Below, piece by piece: positions 47,736 to 60,219 of a stretch of 64,000 nt of DNA. The position numbers were made by a program, and so were the translations under genes. The DNA is from Cryptomeria japonica. Lineage: Eukaryota; Streptophyta; Pinopsida; Cupressales; Cupressaceae. The stretch is taken from positions 188,652,391 through 188,716,390 of the forward strand of contig NC_081406.1 of NCBI RefSeq assembly GCF_030272615.1. The letters run 5' to 3'. The notes under the pieces are model-generated. The model saw only the letters and a list, made by a program, of their open reading frames with translations. It made no database searches and was not told the DNA's origin. Within the stretch, counting starts at the first letter, position 1. The number at the start of each line of letters is the position of its first letter.

Positions 47736-49237
47736 TGTTGGCATTGTGTGAACCGGTATGTGGACATAATGACATTGTATGTTGTCATTGATGTCAATAT
47801 GTTGAAGAGGTGTGAACCGGCATATGTGAGAACCGGTATAACACTGTGAATCAACATTTGTACCAAAGTGAAGCGGTGTGCTTGTTCAAGATGAACCGAC
47901 ATATGGTTATGGGAACCGGCACATGGAAGCGTTTAATGACCACCGGTTGGTGTGCTTCAAGCCTGTATGGCTCAACAGGTGACATTGTGTGATGAGTTAG
48001 CATTGTAATGAAGAACAGATCATGTTGCCACGTCAGCCTTGTGCACATGAAGGATCTTGCATGAAGGAGATTGTTCTTATCCACCTCAGGAATAAGCGAA
48101 GTCTATAAAATGGTGATAACGTGTGATGGGTTATCAGCCGCCATAAAATCAATGAAAATGGACAATGGAGAATGTCTTGAGATTGGATCAAGACTATTGC
48201 AATTAATGGAGTGTTCTCAATGATCAGGATTGAACTGTTTGAATTCCTTAACCTAACAGGTTTAGAGTTTAGGGTTTATGCTACTGACCTATCTGTTTTC
48301 CTATAAGGTCAATGTTGTGTCTCTTTCTTAGGTTGTTGGCAAAAGTTGTGTGTGTATCCAAGAGAAGGGATACGTGATTCTTGCCAGACTAAAAGGAGAA
48401 AAGTGATACCTGCAGAGTGTAAGTGCATAAGGTGAAGAGGAGCTTAAGCGGATCTACATTGGCATTGAGTGTTGTTACCATATCATTGTAATACCTGTTT
48501 ATCTCTAACCACCTCAACAGTTGGAAAATCCCTTAATAGGGTAGCCTTAACTGGCTTGCTGAAAATCCTTTAACAGGGTAACTCAGAGCTACTGAGTTTG
48601 GAATCCTTTGGCTATTGAGTTCTTGAAATCCTCTAACAAGGTAACCTTTAACAGGGTTTAACCCTTAACCGGATATTGTAGCCATCCCTTAGCCAGGTGA
48701 TCTCTAACAGGATCGGTTCCTAGCAGAACCTTTTGTAATGTTTCTAACCGGACAAGGCTCCTAACAGAGCGGACTTTTTAAAGAGTTCAAAAAAAGCTTG
48801 TGGGTATTCATCCCCATCGTGGTTTTTCCCAGTTGGGTTTCCACGTGAAAAATATGCGTGTCATGTGTGATGCTTTTATCTTGCGATGCTTTGCTATTGT
48901 CTGTCAAACATATGATGGTTTTGTGTTTTATGCCTATCAATAAAACATGTTGAACTAGCTGTTATTATGATCTGATATTAAATTACCTATTTATGCATAA
49001 GGGTGAAATGGTAGTCTAGTCTCGAGTTGAGTGAAAAGCTAAGTGTATAACCGGTTAATGCTTGTCTCAGACATTCTTAACTTTACCGATTGCACTCTTT
49101 TCAAACCGGTGTCACTGTCTACCAGTCATTTGAAGTGTCTACTGTCAAACCAGTTTTGGACTGTATTTTTGCCTGTACTAATTCACCCCTCCCTCTCAGT
49201 ACCAGTTTGGTACTATTCATTCATCATTAAGTTATCA
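47736..49237 (+). repeat. Copia C 3' LTR
   Basis: Partner of 41853-43347 with the same ends, TATA word at 48104-48110 and the CTTTAACAGGGTA word cluster (48520-48720). Confidence 0.93.
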
Positions 49238-49242
49238 AATTT

Positions 49243-51165
49243 TACCTGATGAAGATACATTTCACAGCCTTATTCTCCAACTTTGTCTGCTTCTCCTTTG
49301 GCACATGTGCATATGCCGCACAACCAAAAACTCTAAGATGTCTCAATGAAGGCTTGTGACCCAACCATGCTTCCATAATCATTTTATCAACAAGGGCTTA
49401 TGTAGGAGACCTATTAATTAGGTAGCAAGAAATGACAACAACTTCAACCCAAAATTTTTGTTCTAGACCAGCACCACTCAACATACTCCTAGCCTTCTCC
49501 ATCCATGTCATGTTCATGCTTTCTGCAACTCCATTCTATTGTGGAGAAAACGGAGCTGTCTTATGTCTATTAATGCCACAATCTTTATAGAATCTATCAA
49601 AACCATTAGAGAAAAATTCACCGCCATTATCAATCCTAAAAATTTTAATATTCTTTTGAGTCTGCAACTCAACCATTGCTTTAATTTTTTTAAATCGACT
49701 GAAAACTTTAGATTTACTCTTTAGAAAATATACCCATGTCCTTCTACTAAAATCATCAATAAAAGAAACATAATATGTGTATTTTCCAATTAAAGGAACA
49801 TATGTAGGACTAAACACATCAGAATGAATAAGATCCAAAACACCACAATTTTTATGACAACTTGAGCAAAACTAAACATGGTTGTGTTTTCCATAAATGC
49901 AATGCACATAGAAATCAAAGTCAAGATTACAATAATTCAAACCTTCAACAAGGTTTTTATTTTTCAAGGTCCTTAGACCCTTTTCTCCAATGTGGCCAAG
50001 CCTCTGGTGCCATAACATAGTATTCTCTACAGACTACTTTGCTTCAAAAGAAAGAGCACCCTTAGGTACCCTAAATCCTCCATCTATTGAAGGTGAAACC
50101 CTCAAATCTTCCACAGATTTACTTTTTATAGAAGTGTTATTACACTCAACAATGTATGCATCTAGCTTATACATTGTGTCAAACCTAACATGTCGAGAAA
50201 TTACCATAGCACCCTTAATCATCTTACATCTTGCTTCAGAAAAGACTACTTGCATGCCCACACCTATCAGTTTTCTCACAGATACCAGTTTTCATTTTAA
50301 ACCAAGGATATGGAACACACCATTAATACTTTTTATTCTACCATCAGAAAAATTCATTCTAACTTTACCTCAACTGACAATGTCTAAATTTGAATCACCA
50401 CCCAAGTACACCTTACCTCCATTAAATTCTTCATATTCATAAAACCAATCTCTATTGGCAATCATATGAAAAGATGCACCCGAGTCAATTAAACAGATAT
50501 CATTACCTGCATGAGTCACCAAAGTTGCAATAGACGTATCACAATCTTCCTTCTTAGACTCAGAATCAGAATCAATCTTCTTCTTTTCTTCTTTGTAGTC
50601 CTTATAGATGTGACCTAGTTTACCGCAATTCCAGCAAATGACTTTGGACTTTCCAGGAGATTTTGATCTCTCTGTCAATTTAGACTTATTCCGCTTCTCA
50701 TTCTTCTTTCCTTTCTCCTTAGGTCTTCAACAAATAGTTAGGGATTCCTTCAAACTATGGGATACCTTCCTTTGCATCTCTTCACCAAGTAGGGAACACA
50801 CCACATATTCAAACTTCAAAACAACATAAGTACTACCAATGGCCATAAGAGAATCCCATAATCAGGCAAAGAAAAAAGCAAGATCTTGCATTTCTCCTCT
50901 TCATTCATCTTAATGCTGACAAATACTAATTGAGCCACCAACATATTGAATTCTTCTAGGTGGTCTCCAACTCGTCCACTGTCTTCCATCTTCAAGGAAT
51001 TCAATTTCTTCCACAAGAAAATCTGATTTAATAAATATTTTGCTTGATACATTTCACCAAGCTTAGTCCATAGCTTGTTTGTAGTATTTTATTCATGGAC
51101 ATTGATCAAAACAGTGTCTGCCAGACATAGTCTAATTAGACCCTTGGCTTTTCGGTCCATAACAT
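49243..51165 (-). pseudogene. gag-pol: Copia A gag C-terminus, protease and integrase fragment
   Basis: Minus-strand order: gag (51052-50816, MYQAKYLLNQIFLWKKLNSL), zinc knuckle CWNCGKLGHIYKDY with the last Cys changed to Tyr (~50620), protease LIDSGASFHM intact (~50480), pre-integrase motif LSVRKLIGVGMQVVFSEAR (~50270), integrase zinc-finger remnant, and integrase core 49838-49536 with HSDVFSP, FIDDFSRRTWV and IDNGGEFFS. A TAG ends this frame at 49536, in the family motif PQQNG; the same Gln codon is TAG in copia C (45309). Coding then continues to the copia C insertion and resumes at 41847. Confidence 0.8.
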
Positions 51166-51170
51166 CATAC
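51166..51170. other. Copia B target-site duplication, left (CATAC)
   Basis: CATAC, identical to 57837-57841 after the other LTR. Confidence 0.92.
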
Positions 51171-52240
51171 TGTTAGGTCCTAGAGACAAATGAGAGGGGG
51201 GGGGGGGGGGGTTAATCAGTTGTTAAATAACTTCAAACCAAAAACAACTTAACCAACCTTAATGCTTAATACTGGTAAATCAGACTTTATGCCAGTAGAT
51301 AGTTTTATCAGTTAATTGTAATATCGGTAAAGATTAATGCATGAAACAAAAAGACCAAGTCATCCACAACACATAACACCAATATTTGTATGTGGAAACC
51401 CTGTAAGGGGAAAAACCATGGTGGGAAACCTTACCCACAATCAAATGATACTACTGCAGATAGTATGTGTATACAAATGGGGTCTGCACATGCAAAAAGG
51501 CCAAGCACCTAGAGCTCACTGCTCAAACACAAATAGGAGTCACACTGACTACAATTGGATGGTTAAATCCAATAAGGATGTACTACTCAAATTAGCATCT
51601 TTCTATGCTGGATTTAGTACCAGTGTAGTTCTGATTGTCTTCACAAAAACCCTCTTTCAACCTTCAAATGATGTCTGCATGTATATCTCTTCTTATTCTC
51701 ACATATACCTTCACACAATTCTTTTTCGCATTCCACATATGATCTTACAAATAAGATCTTATATTTATATCATAACCTAAGACACCAATTTTAGTAGGCC
51801 GACTCTAAAGGATATTACAATAAAATCAATTTACAAATAAAACAATGTCCGATTGAATAACCGATTCAACATGTTGGCTTGATGCATTTACAACAATAAT
51901 AAGACATCTCCATAGCGTGTCGTGCTGATCTAGAAAAGATAAACATGCCAGTGTATATCCTGGACCTATTTTCTAGTAATAACAAATATGCAAATACCAA
52001 ATATGCCAATGACCAAAACTCCAAGACAAAGTGTCCAAATGATGTCTTTGACATAACCAGGTGTTTTCCATGCTATTCCAAGTGCCGGTGAACATTATAT
52101 CCTGCTGGTGTACCAGATACCGATGACTGTGCATAAGTCACTTGCTTGTCGGTGAATGTTGCTGATTCTCCAAAGTGCCAGAGTTGATAAGTGTTAGTAG
52201 GTGTTGACATCAATGAAAAAACCATACCAAAATACCAACA
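51171..52240 (-). repeat. Copia B 3' LTR
   Basis: Contains an 18-base G run near the left edge (about 51196-51213); the partner LTR has only 10 G at that point, a slippage difference. The edge at 52240 abuts the reversed polypurine tract. Confidence 0.93.
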
Positions 52241-52566
52241 ATCTCCTCCTTTGGCATTGATGGCAACACAAGATGGAAAAACCATCAAAGTACCAAAATA
52301 GAAATGCCAAATACCAAAAACCAATAATCTCCCCAAAGTAACAATCTCTCCACCTAGGAGTGACATGATTTTTCCTTGTGTTTTTCCATACCAATCTCTC
52401 CCCCTTTGACATCAAATGCCAAAGAAATATAAAGACCATTTTTCAGATAAAAAATACCAACCAATTCACTATACCAACTACTCCCCCTGAGAAGTAGCTT
52501 TCTCATCAAAGTCGGAGTAAAATATTTCTTTGTTATTTCTATCAGTTGGTGACTATCATCAACTGT
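52241..52566 (-). other. Copia B polypurine tracts and 3' leader
   Basis: ATCTCCTCCTTTGGCAT (52241-52257) is the reversed polypurine tract at the LTR. A second reversed purine word, CTCTCCCCCTTTGACAT, lies near 52395. No ORF of note. Confidence 0.75.
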
Positions 52567-55500
52567 CTAAGTTTCTACGGGTGGGGATATGACCCCAAGC
52601 TGGTCTCTAAGATATTCAAAATTCTCCTTAGGCAAAGGTTTAGTGAAAATATTTGCAATCTGCTCTTTAGTATTCACATAAACCATTTTAATTTCTTTTG
52701 CTTCAACATTTTCCCTTAGAAAATTTAGTTTGATAGAAACATGTTTGGTTTTAGAATGTAATACTGGATTCTTAGATATATCAATTTCTGCAGTGTTATC
52801 ACAATAGATAGTAATAGGTTCCTTGCATTTTACCTTTATGTCTTTCAACATTTGCTTAAGCCATAGTACCTATGTACAGTTAGTTGTTGCTGCAACATAT
52901 TTTGATTCAGCTGTTGATAAAGATGTACAACTTTATTTCTTACTCAACCAAGAAATTAATCTGCTTCTAAGAAAAAATGCTCCGCCAGTAGTGCTTTTCC
53001 TATCATCCACATCTCTTGCCCAATTTGCATCTATGTATGCACATAATTCAAAGTTTTCATCTCTAGGATACCATAATCCAAGTTTTGTAGTGCCTTGTAA
53101 GTACCGAAAAATCTTTTTTACTGCCGATTCATGATTTTCTCTAGGACTACTCTGAAATATTGAAACAATACATACTGCATTCATGATATCAGGTCTTGTT
53201 TGTGTCAAATATAGTAAACCTCCTATCATAGATTTGTACCTAGTCGGATTAGCAGGTGTAGATTCATCCCTTAGTGATAATTTGTCATTTGTAGCCATAG
53301 GTGTGCTTACTAGTTTAGAGTTCTCCATCCCAAATTTATTTAATAACTCCTTCAAGTACTTGGATTGACTCAAGAATATACCTTTACCAGTCTGTGAAAT
53401 CGGCAATCCTAAAAAGAATTTTATTTCTCCGATCATAGACATTTCAAATTCTTGCTACATTTTAATAGAAAACTCTTTACATAATCCATCTTCTCCTCCA
53501 AAGATTATATCATCAACAAAAAGTTCTATAACCAAGATGTCATCATTTGTTACTTTATAATATAAGTTACTGTCAGTATTACCTTTAGAAAAACCAATCT
53601 TCAAAAGATACTTATTCAATCTTGCATACCAAGCTCTTGGAGCTTGCTTCAATCCATACAAAGCTTTCCTTAACCTGCAAACCATATCTTTGTTATCTGT
53701 CAAAGAAAATCCATCAGGTTGTTCAATGTAAACTTCTTCTTCGAGATCTCCATTCATAAATTCACCTTTAATATCCATTTGATATACTTTGTAGTTCTTG
53801 TGTGCTGCAAAAGCCAAAAATAATCTGACTGCCTCAATTCTAGCTACCGGTGCAAAGGTTTCATTATAATCAATTCCTTCTTTCTGAGAATATCCCTTAC
53901 ACACTAGTCTTACTTTATTCTTGATTACATTACCATCTTCATTAAGTTTGTTTCTGAATACCCACTTTGTTCCAATCACATTTTTGTCTTTAGGCCGGGG
54001 AACTAATGTCCATGTGTTATTTTTCTCAATTTGTTCTAGTTCCTCTTCCATATCTTTAATCCAGTGTTTATCTTCACATGCCTCATTAATTGATGATGGT
54101 TCAATTTGAGAAATAAGACATACCTCTATATTTGCTAGTCTTCCTCTTGTCATAACTCCTTTATACTTGTTCCCAATTATCTGATCTTTAGAGTGATTCA
54201 GTCTTACATACCGGGGTGTCTTTGTTTGTTGTTGTTCCTCAGTTACTGTGGAATTTTCAGATGATACCGGTGTAACTGGATCTTCATTCTGTACCAGTGG
54301 GTTCAATGTAGGTTCATTTGTTAGAATCTCTATTGTCGGTTCATAGTCTATATACCTTGAAGTTCCTCTGAATTGTTCATCAATCTTCACATTTGTACTC
54401 TCAACAATTTTCTGCAATCTTTTATTAAAACATCTATATGCCTTGCTCTTAGATGAATAACCAAGAAATATTCCTTCATCACTTCTAGGATTAAATTTTC
54501 CAATATACTCATCCCTTCTAATATAGCATTTACTTCCAAATATTCTGAAATATTTAAGAGTAGGAATAATACCAAACCATAGTTCATGAGGGGTCTTACC
54601 GGTTTCACCTTTTATGTGAACTTTGTTGAATGTATAGACCATTGTACTTACTGCCTCTCTCCAATACACATGTGGTAGATTTGCTTCTAATAACATACTT
54701 CTAGCTACATCCAAGATAGTTTTGTATTTCCTTTCAACGACTCCATTCTGTTGTGGTGTCCAAGGTGTTGATAGTTGTCTTCTGATTCCATTCACTTCAC
54801 AGAATGCATTAAATTCCTTAGATGTAAATTCTCCTCCTTGATCTGATCTTAGACATTTGATTTTCTTACCGATTTCGTTCTCTACCATTTCTTTGAACAG
54901 TTTGATTCCAAGTGCTTCTAATTTTTCTCTTTGAAAAGTAACCCAACACATTTTAGTGTAGTCATCAATGATTAGCATGAAATATCTATCACCTTGCAAA
55001 CTTTTAGTTCTAGCTGGACCACATAAATTAGTATGAATTAAGTCAAGAGCATTGTTTCATTTTTCTGGAATACTTTTAAAAGTAGCTCTAACTTGTTTTC
55101 CAAATTGACATTCCTTACATACTGTATTGTGAGGTTTGATAATTTTAGGTAAATCTCTAACTACCTTAGTAGTACTGATTTTTACCATGCAATCAAAATT
55201 TACATGACAGAGTCTCTTATGACATAGCCAACTTTCATCAATATGTGCAATCAAGCATGTCTTTTCACTGTTATTCAAGTGAAAGATATTACCTCTAGTT
55301 TGATTACCGGTTGCAATTTCCAAACCAGTTCTATTCATGATTTTGCATTTTCCATTTTTGAATTGTAACTGAAATCCTTTCTCAACTAATTGACCAACAC
55401 TCAAAAGATTATGCTTTAAACCTTCAACATAGTAAACATTGTCAGTATTATGCTTACCATCAAGATATATTGTACCTTTACCTTTGATCAAACAAGCTTT

Positions 55501-56646
55501 ATCATCTCCAAATCTTACTAAGCCTCCATTATATTCCTAAAAGTTCAAGAATTTACTTTTATCACCAGTCATATGATGTGAGCATCCTGAATCAATGATC
55601 CATTCATCCTTAACTTCAACTTTAGCTACCAAGGCCTGCTCTACCGGTTGAATAGTAGGTGCTGGTTGATCTTCTATTATAGCAACAAAAACCCATCCAT
55701 TTTCTACCGGATCCTCATCAGAATCATCAGTCACTCCTTCATCAGCAAGATAACAAGATTTATCTTTATTCTTCTTAAATCTATATCTTTGATATTTAGG
55801 GTTAGGCTTGTATGTTCTCCTAGCTTCTTCTCTTAGTCTAGCATGTCTATCAACGCATCTAGAAGCGATATGACCAATATTATTATAGTTAAAGCATTTA
55901 AAGGGTGCTTTACCTTCATACTTACTTCCAACTGGACCTTTAGGCATATTCCTTGCAAATAGTGCTTCAAGTTCTTCAAGTTCTTCATTTTCTCTCCTGC
56001 TTTCCTCAAGTTCTTTTGCATAAAAGGCTTTCCAGTCAGACTTGTCAAATGATGGTGTAGATGATGTTGATGCCTTAAAAGCTAAATCTATCTTTATAGT
56101 AGCAACAAGACCAAATTCCTTAATTTCAAAAGCTAAAAGTTTTCCAATCAATGTATCCCTAGTTACTAATGTATTAGGCATTGTTCTTAACTCATTTATA
56201 GCAGTAACCTTTATTTTATATGTCGGTGGCAATCCTCTTAAAACTTTTGAAACAATTTCATCTTCACTTAAGGTTCCTCCACAACATTTAATACCCAAAA
56301 CAATTTCATTAACTCTTTCCATAAAAGCAGATTTCCTTTCATCTTCTTCCATTTTCAGATTTTCATACCTGACCCAGAAGCTTTCAATTTTTTCAATTTT
56401 GACTATGGAATCTCCTTCATTCAGTGTTTCCAAATGATCCCAAATAGCTTTAGCAGTTGATCTATCTGATAATCCCATGATTTTCTGATATGTTAATGCA
56501 CTCAAAAGTGCTTCTCTTGCTTTGCAATCATTTTCTTCATCTTTAGCCAAGTTTGGTGGATTAGGCTGACTGGTTGTATGAGTTGTATAGCCATTCTTTG
56601 TAACATCCCAGATGTCCTTTCCAATGCAATTCAGATGTGTCTCCAT
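52567..56646 (-). pseudogene. gag-pol: Copia B gag-pol polyprotein, five in-frame stops
   Basis: The start at 56646 (METHLNCIGKDIWDV) opens one frame that runs to 52567 without a frameshift, broken by TAG 55537, TGA 55057, TAG 53455, TAA 52933 and TAG 52870. Landmarks: gag helices; zinc knuckle CFNYNNIGHIASRC with the second Cys changed to Tyr; protease IIDSGCSHHMTG intact; integrase zinc finger (CHKRLCHVN, CKECQFGK); first integrase Asp changed to Asn (IHTNLCG), SDQGGEF and NGVVERK kept; RT with [10 protein letters not shown] and an intact catalytic FVDD; RNase H with DANWARD and the FTKPLP end. All five stops fit CAG, CAA or CGA codons. The gag part (55537-56646) is the longest clean segment. 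Confidence 0.9.
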
Positions 56647-56760
56647 TCTAATCTTTCATATGCCATAGTTGGTTCCATCAAGTTTAGGACTGTCCTTCTT
56701 GAAATAGTTAGTAGACATTGGATCTCCTTAAGCTGTTAAACTTCTACAAAAAGAGGACTA

Positions 56761-56773
56761 AGCTCTGATACCA
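56761..56773 (-). other. Copia B primer binding site
   Basis: AGCTCTGATACCA is the complement of TGGTATCAGAGCT (initiator-Met tRNA), two bases from the LTR at 56776. Confidence 0.95.
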
Positions 56774-56775
56774 AT

Positions 56776-57836
56776 TGTTAGGTCCCATAGACAACTGAGA
56801 GGGGGGGGGGGTGAATCAGTTGTCAAATAAATTTAAACCAAAAACAACTTAACCAACCTTAATTCTTAATACCGTTAAATCAAACTTTATGTTGGTAGAC
56901 AGTTTTATCAGTTAATTGTAATATTGGTAAAGATTAATGCATGAAACAAAAATACCAAGTCATCCACAACACATAACACCAATATCTGTACGTGGAAACC
57001 CTGTAAGGGGAAAAACCATAGTGGGAAACCTTACCCACAATCAAATGATACTACTACAGATAGTATGTGTATACAAATGGGGTCTGCACATGTAGAAAGG
57101 CCAAGCGCCTAGAGCTCACTGCTCAAACACAAATACGAGTCACACTGACTACAATTGGATGGTTAAATCCAATAAGGATGTACTGCTCAAATTAGCATCT
57201 TTCTATGTTGGATTCAATACCAGTGTAGTTCTGATTGTCTTCACAAAAACCCTCCTTCAACCTTCAAATGATGTTTGTGTGTATAGCTCTGCTTATTATC
57301 GCATATACCTTCACACAATTCTTTTTTGCATTCCACATATGATCTTACAAATAATATCTTATATTTATATCATAACCTAAGACCAATTTTAGTAGGTCAG
57401 CTCTAAAGGATATTACAATAAAATCAATTTACAAATAAAACAATGTCTTATGCAATAACCAATTCAACATGTCTTCTTGATGCATTTACAACAATAATAA
57501 GACATCTCCATAGCGTGTCGTGCTGATATGGAAAAGTAACCTGCCGGTGTATATCCTGGACCTATTTGCCGGTAACAACAAATATGCAAATACCAAATAT
57601 GCCAATGACCAAAACTCCAAGAAAAAGTGTCCAAATGATATCTTTGACATAACCAGGTGTTTTCCATGCTATTCCAAGTGTTGGTGAACATTATATCCTA
57701 TCAGTGTACCAGACACCGGTGACTATGCATAAGTCACTTGCTTGCTGGTGAATGTTGTTGATTCTCCAAAGTGCTAGAGTTGATAAGTGTTAGTAGGTGT
57801 TGACATCAATGACAAAACCATACCAAAATACCAACA
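56776..57836 (-). repeat. Copia B 5' LTR
   Basis: Partner of 51171-52240. It is about 95% similar by eye, with many transitions. Confidence 0.93.
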
Positions 57837-57841
57837 CATAC
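57837..57841. other. Copia B target-site duplication, right (CATAC)
   Basis: Identical to 51166-51170. Confidence 0.92.
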
Positions 57842-57999
57842 TAAGCCACCACAATAGGATCTGAGAGCCTTTGGGCATTTGCATCAATAGCATCCCATAT
57901 ATCTTGAACTATTAGTAGATTTTCCATCTTCAGCTTCCACATCTCAAAATTTGTTCTACTAAATTTCTTCACCTCTATTTTCCCTTACGAACTTGCCAT
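57842..57999 (-). pseudogene. gag: Copia A gag N-terminus
   Basis: The ATG at 57999 starts a minus frame containing EVKKFSRTNFEMWKLKMENL and DIWDAIDANAQRL. It runs into the copia B target site and resumes at 51165 in the same gag. The plus-strand remnant at 8238 has the same start. Confidence 0.75.
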
Positions 58000-58110
58000 C
58001 TAAAAATTCCTGCAACAAGATCAAAAAATGTATCTTGCAAAAGCTCCCACTCAAATTTGGATTAGTTCAAAAAACCCAACAACCCACAACTGAAACCAAA
58101 GGTGATCAAG

Positions 58111-58122
58111 CTCTAATACCAC
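58111..58122 (-). other. Copia A primer binding site
   Basis: Sense TGGTATTAGAGC, one C-to-T change from the initiator-Met consensus, two bases from the LTR. Confidence 0.8.
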
Positions 58123-58123
58123 T

Positions 58124-58993
58124 TGTAAGGAAGTTAAGTAGAGGAACAACTTCCTACACTAACCTTGAGATGAGGGTAATGCAAAAATTTTTATAGATCA
58201 TCACAATAGTTACATAAAACATAAATAGATGTAATAAATTCAAACCATAACATAGTGATTTACGTGGGGAAAATCCTTTCGGGAGAAAAACCCCAGACTC
58301 CAAAAGTTGCCTAATATATTATTACACAATCAAAAATAGATTACAATATCCTTGTAGAGAAAGCTCTTCACAAGAGTACTAATAATTAGAGATTCAGAGT
58401 TAACTCAATAGCTATAAGACTCTTAAACACAACTTCTATCTCACGTACCTCATATATAGGAGATAGAATACAAGAAACTGTCAAACGGTATTACAAAACC
58501 ATGGGCTAAAACCACCCAATGAGGTGTAGCCAACCTTATCTCCCTTCTAGATTCCCTATGACATGCCCCTCCCTTTTCCAACTCATTTATGTGTCTGATA
58601 AAAATTGTTTTTCCTATTTCAAGAGTACAAACTTCCAGAGGCCATAACCTGTGAATGGTGTGTCTGATTGACAAACCTTTTGAAGCATTGGAAAGCTCGC
58701 GAAGTGATCTATTGCCTTGTAAACCTCTATGTCATTTAAGCCCACTTTTCAAGGCATTTAGGGGCCTCTAAAATCCTCAAAATTAAATTTAAACCTTTAA
58801 TTAGACCCCTCCAAAATAGAAAATTTAATATCTTCAAAACTAGCTATGATCTTGAGATGTAACTTTACTGGAATGCTTATCTAGCCAACCAGAAGCTTTG
58901 GGGAGAATTTTGCCCCATTTTGTGCTTAAATGAAAATATACTATAAATAGTAATCTTATTTAAATGCAAGGTTGAGACACCATTTTCCCAACA
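58124..58993 (-). repeat. Copia A LTR shared by two internal bodies
   Basis: Plus strand TGTAAGGAAG...TTCCCAACA, 870 bases. Its left edge touches a primer site (as a 5' LTR would) and its right edge touches a reversed polypurine tract (AATCTCCCACTTG, 58994-59006, as a 3' LTR would). It is therefore the joint LTR of a tandem body-LTR-body arrangement. Confidence 0.8.
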
Positions 58994-60219
58994 AATCTCC
59001 CACTTGTCGAACACCTTGCAAGAGAAAAGGCAGTATCAACACAATGAATCAATTGCTAGGAGCCATTAGGGCCATAGCCTTTGAACACCATCTAAACTTC
59101 TCTATGCTCACAACCTTAGTTAAAGAATCTATAACATTCATCAAAGTTTCTACCTTAACTAGCTTCACCTTGCCATCCTGGACCATATCTCTGACAAAAT
59201 GATACTAAACATAAATGTGCTTGGTCCAGGCATGAAATGTTGGGTTCTTAGCTAGGTAGATCACACTTTGACAGTCACAATAAACTGTCATGACTCCTTG
59301 TTTTATTCCAATATTTGAACATAGTCTCTTAATCCAAATGGCTTCTTTACAAGCATGAGTATTTTCCATATACTCTACTTCAGTAGTGGAGAAAGCAACC
59401 AAAGCCTGACACTTACTCATCCAACTAATTGCACCACCAAATAAAGTAAACACATAAGAACTAGTGGATCTTCTGCTATCAATATCACATGCCCAGTCTG
59501 AATCCACATAACAATGAATATCAAGAGAAATCAAATCTCCCACTGAATTACCATGATAACACAAAGAATACTTTGAGGTACCCTTCAAATATCTGAAGAC
59601 TCTTTTGATTGCATCCCAATGAATTCTACCAGGATTAGACATATATCTGGACATAACTTCTACTGATTGGGCAATGTCTGGTCTAATACAAACCATAGCA
59701 TACTTTAAACTTCCAACAACACTTTGGTAAGGCACTTTGCTCATGTCTTCCATCTCTAATGGGGATGTAGGACAATTTGCAATAGATAATTTCATTCTAA
59801 CTATAAAAGGAACACATGATGATCTATGATCCTGCATGTTGAACCTCTATTACACTGAATTCACAGCCTAGCCATAGCTTTTTGTTCATTCTATCTCTTT
59901 TAATTTCCATCCCAAGAATGTGTTTTCCTGCACCAAGATCTTTCATTTCAAATTTAGCAGTGAGCTGAGACTTAAGTTCTGAAATCATGCCTTTCCCTTT
60001 ACCAATGAATAAGATATCATCAACATACAATGCAATGTATAGGAAATGATCACTATCAGTTTTATAATAAACACAGTGATCAAATTTAGAACACTCAAAT
60101 CTTAAACTCAACACATATGTATCAAATTTTTGGTACCACATACTAAGACTCTATTTGAGGCCATATAGGGATTTCTTTAATTTACAGACCAAATTACTTT
60201 TACCATCCACCACATAGTG
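58994..60219 (-). pseudogene. pol: Copia A second body: RT and RNase H end
   Basis: The minus-strand frames 60141-59824 (MWYQKFDTYVL, with intact YVDDILFIGK) and 59837-59205 (SCVPFIVRMKL, YMSNPGRIHWDAIKRVFRYLKG, DSDWACD, STTEVEYM, FHAWTKHI) are RT C-terminal half and RNase H. A TAG follows at 59205, after which the end of RNase H is readable to about 59040. The RT is cut at 60219 by the Athila-like LTR at a point equal to 41120 in the left body. The left body lacks exactly this RNase H portion. Confidence 0.82.

Larger units (their letters stand above)
41853..49237 (+). mobile_element. Copia C: full-length SIRE-like Ty1/copia element
   Basis: LTRs of 1495 (41853-43347) and 1502 bases (47736-49237), both starting TGTTGGCATT and ending GTTATCA; initiator-Met primer site; gag-pol frame 43419-47526; polypurine tract. 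Six in-frame stops, a small deletion with frameshift near 45940, and changed catalytic residues make it inactive. The LTRs differ by tens of substitutions and two indels (about 38 bases missing from the left LTR near 41942; about 30 bases missing from the right LTR near 47945), so it is older than T1. Confidence 0.92.
51171..57836 (-). mobile_element. Copia B: full-length SIRE-like Ty1/copia element
   Basis: LTRs 51171-52240 (3', 1070 bases) and 56776-57836 (5', 1061 bases), both TGTTAGGTCC...TACCAACA, with perfect CATAC duplications inside the gag of copia A. The gag-pol frame is one continuous minus-strand frame with five stops. Copia B and copia C share domain order and many motifs (EFEMSxIGEIKFF, RPDI, WLSKK) but are separate families with unrelated LTR sequence apart from short words. 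Confidence 0.93.
40693..58123 (-). mobile_element. Copia A (left body), interrupted by copia C and copia B
   Basis: Reading the minus strand and skipping the two insertions gives a continuous copia internal region: primer site next to the LTR at 58124, gag start at 57999, zinc knuckle, protease, integrase, then RT ending at the Athila fusion near 40692. RNase H and a 3' LTR are missing. Copia B sits between CATAC duplications in gag; copia C sits in the integrase-RT linker. Confidence 0.8.
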
